Assembly (NCBI GenBank): GCA_016929985.1
Contig: JAFGIH010000160.1
Span: forward strand, 1-5,249
From: Thermoleophilia bacterium
Lineage (GTDB): Bacteria; Actinomycetota; Thermoleophilia; RBG-16-64-13
Direction: 5' to 3'
Length of the DNA: 5,249 nucleotides
A program made the translations under genes and the position numbers. This document shows, one piece after another, positions 1 through 5,249 of this stretch. The notes beneath the pieces were generated by a model. The model was not told the origin of the DNA. It saw only the letters and a list, made by a program, of their open reading frames with translations, and searched no databases. Position 1 is the first letter of the stretch. Each line of letters opens with the position of its first letter.

Positions 1-106
1 GAATCATCGACAGCTCAGCGATGGCTGCTCGCCGGTCCTTGGTCTTCATTCCTCCCTGTAGGACGATGAGATTGCGAGGGGAGAAGGGGACACTCCCCAT
101 AAACAT
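1..106 (-). pseudogene. fragment resembling a superfamily 2 (DEAD/DEAH) helicase C-terminal domain, partial at window edge
   Basis: The minus-strand frame is open from 175 to the left edge. The stretch SPRNLIVLQGGMKTKDRR, followed by AAIAELSMI, resembles the start of the second RecA domain of DEAD/DEAH-type helicases, where a strand such as FVLxGGM is followed by a KxRRA helix. ATGs at 106 and 100 are in frame, with no convincing ribosome-binding site. The ATG at 49 is preceded by GGGAGGA but only one base away, and it would cut through the recognisable motif. The N-terminal ATPase domain (Walker A, DEAH) is absent, so this is probably the remains of a larger helicase gene joined here by recombination; the rest lies outside the window. 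With only about 30 matching residues the family call is tentative. Confidence 0.4.
86..98. repeat. GGGGA-CAC-TCCCC palindrome
   Basis: Perfect 5-bp arms around a 3-base centre, directly before the helicase-like fragment. Its left arm shares GGGGACA with the minus-strand sequence at 198-192, the right border of the hairpin-rich segment. Confidence 0.6.
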
Positions 107-203
107 AAAAGCCACGACGCTTGATGATTCGTCAGTTGAAAAGTCGTTGGCGACGGACGAAGGTGTAAACTTCGTTTAGTTAAACACTGTCCCCAACTCT
201 CGG
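86..203. mobile_element. possible small hairpin-rich insert (REP/MITE-like) at a gene junction
   Basis: A segment of about 118 bases separates the end of the DUF5131 match (about 203) from the start of the helicase-like match (about 85). The right edge reads GAGAGTTGGGGACAGT on the minus strand and the left edge reads GAGAAGGGGACACT on the plus strand (81-94), an imperfect inverted pair sharing GAGA and GGGGACA. Inside are small perfect hairpins: GGGGA-CAC-TCCCC (86-98), GTCG-TTGG-CGAC (143-154) and TAAAC-TTC-GTTTA (166-178), the last followed by another TAAAC (181-185). GGGGACA palindromes of this kind resemble REP-type repeats linked to tyrosine (Y1) transposases; this is recall, not a search. 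No transposase is encoded and I see no clear target duplication. Confidence 0.35.
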
Positions 204-277
204 GGGCTGATCTTGGTGCAGCCGGTGACGGGGTTCCAGGTGGACTCGGTCCACTCGATCGTGGATCGCTGAGCCAT
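176..277 (-). pseudogene. truncated DUF5131 (phage Gp37/Gp68 family) gene, N-terminal stub
   Basis: 33 codons: [19 protein letters not shown], then CTKISP, then RELGTVFN and a TAA stop. The block [19 protein letters not shown] (residues 7-25) is the hallmark N-terminus of the DUF5131 / Gp37-Gp68 family, which normally continues with Gly-Cys and a Cys-Tyr-Ala motif for a total of roughly 230-350 residues. Here the match stops exactly after ISP (R26 onward is unrelated), so the gene has lost nearly all of its length, including the other conserved cysteines (only C20 remains). The family often occurs near mobile and defence genes; its function is poorly known. The start has a reasonable GGAGA site and lies 37 bases after the stop of the nuclease-NTPase gene. 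The open frame upstream of this ATG overlaps that gene and I treat it as a shadow. The stub is very unlikely to be functional. Confidence 0.75.
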
Positions 278-286
278 CAGCGAAGG

Positions 287-291
287 TCTCC
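287..291 (-). promoter_or_regulatory. ribosome-binding site of the DUF5131 stub
   Basis: GGAGA on the minus strand, 9 bases before ATG 277-275. It shows that the start region of the truncated gene is intact although the body is gone. Confidence 0.45.
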
Positions 292-314
292 AATGCGAAG
301 TGCTCGAATGCTCA

Positions 315-2618
315 TCATTCATCCACATCTGCGTAGCGGCCATTCTCAATTTCGTCGCGCTCCTCGTATTGCTGTTCTTTCCACTCATCGTAGTGGGCAT
401 CAGCCCGCTGCTCCTCGGCCTCCACGAGCTCTGCTTTTCGCTCCTCGAGTGTCTGCACGGCGTGAGCCACCGACGCTTCGAGCACGGACAGCGCACTCGG
501 CGACGACAGCTTGAGTCCCTCCATTGCCTTCCTCAGGCGGCGGGCGTGATTTTGAAGGTCTTCTTCAGCGCTCTCGAGGTGGTCCCGTGACGACAGATCC
601 TGTGCGTGCCAATCGTAGAGCGCCCCGACAGAGGCAAAATCTGCCTCAACATCGCCCGCCAGCAGTTCGTGGACCAAGTCCGGGAATTGCGTACTGAACT
701 GAGGGACGTCGATGAAGCCGAGCCAACCACATTGATCAATCGACTCCCGCAGCGCCTTCTCCAGAATAGACCGTCTCCCATCGGTCAGCAGGCTCCCGCC
801 GGCCACCAGGCTAAGCCGCACCGCGAGTGCTGGCGAGGCATCGGACGAGAAAGGCTCGGGCATGATCCCAATCGCATGGTCCAAAGTAGAAGCCGACCTT
901 GCATCGAGCTCCCGGAGCAGCTTGTCTGAGGCTCTCGACGCCAAGTATTCAGCAATGGACTCGATCGCCTTCGGGTCAGAGACAAGACGTAGAGTCAGGT
1001 GCTCGTATACGGACTCCGGAAGGAACACCAAGCGGCTGTTGCTGGGAGGTACTAGAGTCGTTGTGTCTCGAAGCAGCGCCCCTATTTGCGCTCCCTTCAG
1101 GTACAGAACCACCTTCGAAGCCTTGGTCGTGAGGTCATCCTGAAGCGCTTCAATCATCGAAGGATGGTGGACTTGCCATGTCTGGCTCGTCTCGTGGCGT
1201 ACTCGCTTGACGAGGCTTCCTTCGAGGAGCTCCAACGCCTCTCCAATCTGCTGGACTGAGATCCCGTACGTTGAGCACACAGCTTGGGCGACTGCGTCAT
1301 CCGGAACCGGGTCGGGAACAGAGTTGTTGCTGAGAAGGCATACGGCGAGTGCCCCTGTCTCGCTGCCAGATAGTCCATGAATTACGTCGCTAAAATGGCG
1401 CACCGGATAATCGAAGAACCTGCGGAGGTCCTCCCACTCTGCACGCAGACCCGCTGTAATGCGTTCGTTTCCGAGGCGACGAGCCAGTTCCGGAGAGAAC
1501 GAAGACAGGCGAGCTAGCGAAGATAGGTGCTTTTTCAGCGCCCGCTTGCGCTCGCGAGAGATGTCACCCTCTTTGATGTGGTTGTACAAGATGGCGTCAC
1601 GCTCGGCATCTGACAACGCAGCCACGTCTACACGTACGCGTGCGTCGTTGATGAAGTCCGCTTTGGATCGCTTGATCAGTCGTTCCGCGGCCGCCAGTAT
1701 GTAGTCGCGAGTACAGAAGATGATTCGCGCCATTCGCCGACGCGCAGCCTCTACCTTCTCCAGCGCAGCAGACCACTCTCTAAGGCGACCGGCGTCCAAG
1801 GTCGTCTCGCCGAACACGTCGTCCACCCAGTAGATGGTATTGGCGTCCGCCGGTGACCAGGTGCTCTTGAACTGCTCCGCGTGTTCGATCCTCAGAACGC
1901 GGGTATCGGGAGCTTGCGCCATGCTAACCATGCACAGGTTGGCGGCGATGGACGACTTTCCTGATGCCGGCGGGCCAACGAGAACCACGAACCCATGTTC
2001 ATGAAGGGCCCTTTCTGCTCTGCGATAGGACTCCGTAGGCACGAAGGTGCGCAAAGGGAATGCCAGATCCTCGAGCAGCGCGGTGGTCTGTTGGTGGATG
2101 GCAAACGAGAGGATTTGCGAGAGGTCACCGATTCCATACAGCCGTGGGACGAGACGCAAGAGCCGCGGATGGGCATCGACGGTGTCTTCTACCCAGGTCT
2201 CATTCAGGACAAGGCACTTCCCGACACCCGGAATCTTCTCGAAGGCCTCCCGGATCTCCATCTCGCCCCCGGCAGATACCTGCCGGTTCGTCATGAGGAG
2301 GTAGTGACACCCGCCGCCCGCGGCGAGTGCCGTTACCTTCTTCACCTCATCATTCAGATGAGACAGGGAGAGCGGGTTGTGGGCATCCGAAGTGTGTTTG
2401 CACTGGACGACGAAGTTGCCGCGAAGTTCGGCCTCATCAACCAACTTCCCGGAAGCAATGCCCTTGAACCACCCATCGCGCCCAGCATCTGGGCCGGGGC
2501 GAAACCTGCTGCAGGTTTCGCCAAGCACCACCCGCAAGACCTGCATGCACAAGTCCTCGAACGCGCTCCATCCGAGTCGATGGAGATTGTAGCGTCCGGG
2601 TGAGCGGCTTGTCGTCAT
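315..2618 (-). CDS. Mrr-like nuclease / nSTAND3-like NTPase fusion, putative anti-phage protein
   Basis: 767 aa from the chosen ATG (777 aa if GTG 2648 is used). Residues about 10-160 look like an Mrr-type PD-(D/E)xK endonuclease: a leading helix [10 protein letters not shown] with E21, then GPDAGRDG with candidate catalytic D48 (D44 nearby), then VVQCKHT with Q72 and K74 in the Q-x-K form common in Mrr proteins. Residues about 190-400 are a P-loop NTPase: Walker A GPPASGKS (215-222), Walker B YWVDD (D266, D267) followed by VFG, and a sensor-1 strand IIFCTRD (299-305) with R304. This matches the nSTAND3 pattern as I know it. Residues about 440-495 look like a winged helix ending in [12 protein letters not shown], typical of STAND proteins. 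Residues about 500-767 are mostly helical with no repeat I recognise, and end in a charged, probably coiled-coil tail (about 680-760). By analogy with STAND ATPases, NTP-dependent switching after sensing a phage cue would release DNA cleavage; this is inference. It follows brxL on the same strand, but GC3 is lower (about 36 of the first 50 codons), suggesting separate acquisition. It is shorter than typical Avs proteins. Confidence 0.8.
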   Translation of the reverse strand: MTTSRSPGRYNLHRLGWSAFEDLCMQVLRVVLGETCSRFRPGPDAGRDGWFKGIASGKLVDEAELRGNFVVQCKHTSDAHNPLSLSHLNDEVKKVTALAAGGGCHYLLMTNRQVSAGGEMEIREAFEKIPGVGKCLVLNETWVEDTVDAHPRLLRLVPRLYGIGDLSQILSFAIHQQTTALLEDLAFPLRTFVPTESYRRAERALHEHGFVVLVGPPASGKSSIAANLCMVSMAQAPDTRVLRIEHAEQFKSTWSPADANTIYWVDDVFGETTLDAGRLREWSAALEKVEAARRRMARIIFCTRDYILAAAERLIKRSKADFINDARVRVDVAALSDAERDAILYNHIKEGDISRERKRALKKHLSSLARLSSFSPELARRLGNERITAGLRAEWEDLRRFFDYPVRHFSDVIHGLSGSETGALAVCLLSNNSVPDPVPDDAVAQAVCSTYGISVQQIGEALELLEGSLVKRVRHETSQTWQVHHPSMIEALQDDLTTKASKVVLYLKGAQIGALLRDTTTLVPPSNSRLVFLPESVYEHLTLRLVSDPKAIESIAEYLASRASDKLLRELDARSASTLDHAIGIMPEPFSSDASPALAVRLSLVAGGSLLTDGRRSILEKALRESIDQCGWLGFIDVPQFSTQFPDLVHELLAGDVEADFASVGALYDWHAQDLSSRDHLESAEEDLQNHARRLRKAMEGLKLSSPSALSVLEASVAHAVQTLEERKAELVEAEEQRADAHYDEWKEQQYEERDEIENGRYADVDE
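2480..2494. repeat. second short hairpin next to the palindrome
   Basis: GCCCAG (2480-2485), CAT, CTGGGC (2489-2494): a perfect 6-bp stem with a 3-base loop, only three bases from the larger palindrome. It encodes residues 42-47, right at the nuclease DAGRD motif, so codon constraint could account for part of it. Confidence 0.6.
2498..2522. repeat. perfect 12-bp-arm palindrome in the nuclease-coding region
   Basis: On the plus strand GGCGAAACCTGC (2498-2509), a single T (2510), then GCAGGTTTCGCC (2511-2522), an exact inverted repeat. In the mRNA it can fold as a very stable stem. It covers codons for residues 33-41 of the nuclease-NTPase protein, starting 96 bases into the gene. No T-tract follows it, so it is not an ordinary intrinsic terminator. 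Confidence 0.9.
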
Positions 2619-2680
2619 TGAGACCATCTCCCGCGACGCGCGGCACACGGCCTGCTAATGCATCGGGTCCTCGGCGCCAT
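2615..2680 (-). CDS. possible 21-codon leader ORF between brxL and the nuclease gene
   Basis: An ATG begins one base after the brxL TAG and opens a 21-codon frame, starting MAPRTRC and rich in Arg. Its TGA overlaps the ATG of the next gene as ATGA (2618-2615). A GGGG run in the end of brxL lies about 10 bases upstream of the ATG. I know of no protein family like it. It fills almost the whole 63-base gap, so it could simply be chance in a short GC-rich spacer. If translated, it would carry terminating ribosomes straight to the downstream start. Listed as a possibility only. Confidence 0.2.
   Translation of the reverse strand: MAPRTRCISRPCAARRGRWSQ
2627..2632 (-). promoter_or_regulatory. ribosome-binding site that sets the nuclease-NTPase start
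   Basis: GGGAGA on the minus strand, 8 bases (TGGTCTCA) before ATG 2618-2616. The longer in-frame options fit worse: GTG 2648 has no purine-rich site at the right distance, and the ATG at 2627-2625 overlaps this motif. The first domain-like sequence begins about ten residues after ATG 2618, so nothing is lost by the shorter start. Confidence 0.55.
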
Positions 2681-2681
2681 C

Positions 2682-4724
2682 CTAGTTCAACCCCAGAGCC
2701 TTGAACGCTGCCTGCCGCAGGTCGCCAAAGAAGATGGGGTCCACCTTCTCGAGGACGTCCGGATTCACCTCGAGGAACTGCCGCTTGTTCTCGATCGGGA
2801 TGAGCGCCCGCTTCGCGCCGTTGTCCATCGCAACCTGGAGCGGCTCGACGAGTGAGCGCACCGGCTTGACGTTGCCCTGGATGCTCATGTCCCCGAGGAC
2901 GAGGAGACCCGGTTGGGGCGCGGACTTCCGAAGGATCGAGTAGGCGGCAATGAAGAAGGCGACGCCGACCTCGGCAGCGACCTTGTTGCCGAGGAGGTCG
3001 ATGGCCTCGACGTGGAAGTCGGACGTGTCCACCTCGCGGCCGACTCCGAAGGCGTTCTTGTTTGCGAGCAGGTGGCTGAAGGCGCGGCTGATCGACTCCT
3101 TCATGTCGCCGGAAATGCCGCCGGCGGGCTTGAGCTTGCCGGTCCCAGACGAGAGACTCACCTCGACGCGGTACAGGCCGACCGTGCCGTCGCCGCTGAC
3201 CGATGCGGTGTAGACCGTCCCCGGCGGCAGCGGGTTCGAGGAAATGAGATCACGACCGCCCTGCTCGGGGACGCCGACGAATCGCTCCTCGCCGGTCTCG
3301 CTCACGAGGTAGCTGAACGAGGTTTGGTAGTACTCGAAGGAGCCCATCTTCTTGAGTTGCTCCTTGACGCGTCGCCGGCCCTCCAGCGCGAGCTCGAGGA
3401 TCACCCCGAGGTCCTCCTGGGAGACCTGGCCGTGGGGGTGAAGGATCTTCACCAGCCCAGAGACCGTGCGTCGGACCGCTTTGCGGTCGCGGGCGTTCAA
3501 ATGAGCGCCGAGGGAGAAGTGGTGGTCGATGATCTCGGTGAAGTTGTGCTTTCGCAGGTCGCGCAGAGCCTCTGCGAGGTAGTCGACGACGAACCCGTAG
3601 TGGTCCGTGAAGTGCTCGTTGCGCATCTTCGGCACCTCCCACCCGGGCAGGTAGAAGTGCAGGCGATCGATGAACGCCATATCGTCGCGGATCACGTCTG
3701 GCATCGGCGCGAACAGGTGTCCCGTCTGCACCATCACATCGACGGGCTGCTGGGTGTTGCCGAACATCGCGAAGCTGGCGTACCCAGCCATCGCCTCCTG
3801 TCCTCGCTGGAACTGCCCAGACTCGCAGTAGGTCTTCATCATCGTGATGACCTCCTTGGGCATCTTCTGGAGGTCAGCCACCTCGTCGAACCCGATGGTG
3901 TCCCAGATCTGCACCATCCCCTTGTACCGCCCTTGCTGCTGGCCGAAGAGGTTCGCCACCGTCGTCGGCCCCGTGAGCAACGCCGCGTAGGGCGAGAACT
4001 CCTGAACCGCATAGCTCTTGCCCGTGCCGCGCGGTCCGAGCTCGACCATGTTGAAGTTCCGCTCGCACAGCGGGATCAGCCGCGTCAGGAACAAGAGCTT
4101 GAGCCGTCGCTCCATGACCGACGGTTCGTAGCCCATGCTGCGCAGCATGAGGTCGAGCCACTCGTCGGTGGTGAACTCGGCGCGGAGCTTTCGGTACTCG
4201 TCGAGGTCGAACGTGGCGAGCTGGATCGGGGTGAGCTTGTCGATCCAGAATGGGTACTTCCCCTTGGACTCCTCGTCGTACTCGAAGCGCATGTCCACCT
4301 GGGCCCAGATGCCGCCGGTGAGAAGACGATCGAAGTCGCGCACGTAGTGGTCGGGGATGTGGACGTACTTGTGCCCGAAGTTGGTAACCTCGGCCCAGTA
4401 CTGGGAATCGACGAGGCGCACCTTCACCTTGTCGATGAAGGTGTGCTTGTGGTTCTCCTTGACCTTGCTCTGCGCCTTGGTGCTCTCGTCCGGCCGGATG
4501 TAGTTGTCGGCCAGCGTGTCGTTGACGACCTGGAGCCCCATCTGGATCGCCATGTCATCGCTGGACGCGCAGTACTTGCCGAGCAGGTACTCGAGGACGA
4601 AGACGGGCACGTTGGCGCCGACCTTGACCTTTCGGACCAGGTCCTTGCGCACGACCTTGCCGGCGAAGACGCGGTTGGCCTTGTCGTCGAGGGCATCTCT
4701 TGTCGGCGTCTGTTCGTTGCTCAT
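2682..4724 (-). CDS. brxL: BrxL, BREX AAA+ ATPase with Lon-like C-terminal domain
   Basis: Complete, 680 aa, the usual size for the family. BrxL is known as a chambered AAA+ DNA-binding ATPase related to MCM helicases. It is needed for phage restriction but is generally not required for the BREX host methylation. Visible layout: an N-terminal domain (about 1-200) with the family-like stretch VPVFVLEYLLGKYC (39-52); an AAA+ core with Walker A GPRGTGKS (230-237), Walker B IGFDE (D280, E281), a sensor-1-like FGN (321-323) and Arg-rich sites around R346 and D353-R354; a linker; and a Lon-like domain (about 530-680) ending in GAKRALIPIENK (636-647), which matches the Lon C-terminal strand. The AAA+ motifs look intact. 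In the Lon-like domain the catalytic Ser position aligns with E585 and the catalytic Lys position with V626, so peptidase activity is unlikely. The start is ATG 4724, supported by GGGGA 7 bases upstream. It overlaps nothing and follows pglZ by 2 bases. Codon use is strongly GC3-rich (about 45 of the first 50 codons). Confidence 0.93.
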   Translation of the reverse strand: MSNEQTPTRDALDDKANRVFAGKVVRKDLVRKVKVGANVPVFVLEYLLGKYCASSDDMAIQMGLQVVNDTLADNYIRPDESTKAQSKVKENHKHTFIDKVKVRLVDSQYWAEVTNFGHKYVHIPDHYVRDFDRLLTGGIWAQVDMRFEYDEESKGKYPFWIDKLTPIQLATFDLDEYRKLRAEFTTDEWLDLMLRSMGYEPSVMERRLKLLFLTRLIPLCERNFNMVELGPRGTGKSYAVQEFSPYAALLTGPTTVANLFGQQQGRYKGMVQIWDTIGFDEVADLQKMPKEVITMMKTYCESGQFQRGQEAMAGYASFAMFGNTQQPVDVMVQTGHLFAPMPDVIRDDMAFIDRLHFYLPGWEVPKMRNEHFTDHYGFVVDYLAEALRDLRKHNFTEIIDHHFSLGAHLNARDRKAVRRTVSGLVKILHPHGQVSQEDLGVILELALEGRRRVKEQLKKMGSFEYYQTSFSYLVSETGEERFVGVPEQGGRDLISSNPLPPGTVYTASVSGDGTVGLYRVEVSLSSGTGKLKPAGGISGDMKESISRAFSHLLANKNAFGVGREVDTSDFHVEAIDLLGNKVAAEVGVAFFIAAYSILRKSAPQPGLLVLGDMSIQGNVKPVRSLVEPLQVAMDNGAKRALIPIENKRQFLEVNPDVLEKVDPIFFGDLRQAAFKALGLN

Positions 4725-4726
4725 GG

Positions 4727-5249
4727 CTAAATCCCCAATCTCACCGGCAGCTCTTCGGACTGGTCGAGCACGGCGTCGGTCGCGGGGTCCTGGACCACCA
4801 CGCGGATGGCGGTGCAGTCATCGCGGGTGAGCATCAGCCCGATGCTGGCTTCTGCCCCGGGCTTGATGCGAAGGATTCCGCTCCCACGATCGAAGTCGGC
4901 GCCGACCACCATGCCGGCCTGGCCGACTTGCTCGCTCCCGCAAACGAGCACCACTCGAAGCGCGACGGCCTCCGTCGCGAAGAGACTCGGCATCACGACC
5001 ACGCGGATGCCGAAGGTCCGGTTTGTGATCTTGTCTGGAACGCCGCGCAGCTCAGCCACGGTCTCTTTGGGAGGCTTGGACTCACGCGATGGCATACGCA
5101 GGCTCAGCACGGGTATGACGAGCTCCTGGAGGCTGAAGCCGCCGTGATGGAAACAGAGCCCTCCAGCCGCCTTGAACACACCCAGGCTCGTGGGGAACAC
5201 GAAGTCCAGGTCTGTTTGGTAGCCGAGCTCCGCCCCGGTGATGCGGACC
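4727..5249 (-). CDS. pglZ: PglZ, BREX alkaline-phosphatase-superfamily protein (C-terminal part only)
   Basis: PglZ is a core component of BREX phage-defence systems. The family has an N-terminal/central alkaline-phosphatase-like domain and works with the PglX methyltransferase complex. Only the last 173 residues are visible; the frame stays open to the window end, so the gene is partial, and a GTG at 5200 is internal. What identifies it is the C-terminal PglZ signature: FVFPTSLGVFKA (fragment residues 16-27), then an H35-G36-G37-x-S39-L40-Q41-E42-L-V-I-P-V-L block. In the family the His-Gly-Gly/SLQE stretch closes the phosphatase fold. After it come about 125 residues of beta-rich sequence (ITNRTFGIRV, then alternating hydrophobic strands), as in the usual C-terminal domain. 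The phosphatase metal-binding residues lie outside the window, so activity cannot be judged. The stop TAG is two bases before the brxL ATG, and the gene's last codons carry the brxL ribosome-binding site, so the two are co-translated. I am confident of the family and less so of the BREX subtype. Confidence 0.88.
   Translation of the reverse strand, partial: VRITGAELGYQTDLDFVFPTSLGVFKAAGGLCFHHGGFSLQELVIPVLSLRMPSRESKPPKETVAELRGVPDKITNRTFGIRVVVMPSLFATEAVALRVVLVCGSEQVGQAGMVVGADFDRGSGILRIKPGAEASIGLMLTRDDCTAIRVVVQDPATDAVLDQSEELPVRLGI
4732..4736 (-). promoter_or_regulatory. brxL ribosome-binding site inside pglZ
   Basis: GGGGA on the minus strand, 7 bases (TTTAGCC) before the brxL ATG at 4724-4722. 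It sits in the last codons of pglZ (LGI then TAG). This supports the ATG at 4724 as the true brxL start and indicates translational coupling between the two genes. Confidence 0.6.

Noticed and set aside
13..274. 10-base inverted repeat GCTCAGCGAT (13-22) and its complement (265-274)
   Set aside because: Short, lies within different coding-like contexts, and is not clearly above chance; the GGGGACA pair fits the junction borders better.
306..320. GAATG-CTCAT-CATTC hairpin over the nuclease-NTPase stop codon as a terminator
   Set aside because: The stem is only 5 bp and AT-containing, with no following T-tract on the minus strand.
278..496. N-terminal extension of the DUF5131 stub up to 106 aa
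   Set aside because: The extra residues overlap the 3' end of the nuclease-NTPase gene out of frame, and the family signature begins just after ATG 277, which has its own GGAGA site.
1995..2603. 202-aa open frame on the plus strand opposite the nuclease domain
   Set aside because: It overlaps the Walker A and nuclease regions of a well-supported minus-strand gene; it has low complexity and no family resemblance.
2619..2648. Upstream GTG (2648) and ATG (2627) as starts of the nuclease-NTPase gene
   Set aside because: Neither has a ribosome-binding site at a proper distance, while GGGAGA lies 8 bases before ATG 2618. Still possible, since they are in frame and add only 10 and 3 residues.
2619..2690. 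Promoter between brxL and the nuclease-NTPase gene (TTGAAC as a -35)
   Set aside because: No TATAAT-like hexamer occurs at 16-18 bases; the spacer is GC-rich. An internal promoter cannot be excluded but is not visible.
2913..4730. 605-aa open frame on the plus strand opposite brxL
   Set aside because: It is the antisense shadow of a GC3-rich gene: the composition is dominated by Val, Leu, Glu, Asp, His and Arg, with no recognisable motif, and BrxL motifs on the other strand are intact.
1..5249. CRISPR arrays, tRNA or rRNA genes, phase-variable homopolymer or tandem repeats
   Set aside because: Read by eye on both strands, no regularly spaced repeats, cloverleaf-like sequence or long simple repeats were seen.

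Overview
The window is a piece of a defence island in a high-GC bacterium. All supportable genes lie on the minus strand, so they read from the right end of the window to the left. Shine-Dalgarno sequences precede the ATGs, and brxL has strongly G/C-biased third codon positions (about 45 of its first 50 codons by hand count). A GC-rich Gram-negative host, perhaps deltaproteobacterial or myxobacterial, would fit, but nothing here fixes the taxon.

Layout in transcription order. (1) 5249-4727: the C-terminal 173 residues of PglZ, the alkaline-phosphatase-superfamily BREX protein; its upstream part lies outside the window. (2) 4724-2682: a complete brxL (680 aa), two bases after the pglZ stop, with its Shine-Dalgarno sequence inside the pglZ end. 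pglZ followed by brxL is the usual 3' end of type 1 BREX operons and also occurs in type 4, so the subtype is not decided here. (3) 2618-315: a 767-aa fusion of an Mrr-like PD-(D/E)xK nuclease, an nSTAND3-like P-loop NTPase, a winged helix and a long helical, charged C-terminus. It lies 63 bases after brxL, has visibly different codon use, and looks like an accessory defence gene attached to the BREX operon. (4) 277-176: a 33-codon stub holding only the N-terminal signature of a DUF5131 (phage Gp37/Gp68) protein. (5) About 203-86: a short non-coding segment rich in hairpins and bounded by inverted GGGGACA-type motifs. (6) About 106-1: a fragment resembling the C-terminal domain of a superfamily 2 helicase, running off the left edge.

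How it could work together. In BREX, PglZ and BrxL act with partners outside the window to modify host DNA and block phage replication. The nuclease-NTPase fusion has the architecture of a ligand-switched DNA-degrading sensor and could act as a second, possibly abortive, layer. The broken DUF5131 and helicase pieces show that the 3' side of the operon has turned over genes by recombination.

Most notable points: the nuclease-nSTAND fusion joined to BREX; a perfect 12-bp-arm palindrome followed by a second hairpin inside its nuclease-coding region; a Lon-like domain in BrxL lacking both residues of the Lon Ser-Lys dyad; and the DUF5131/insert/helicase junction.
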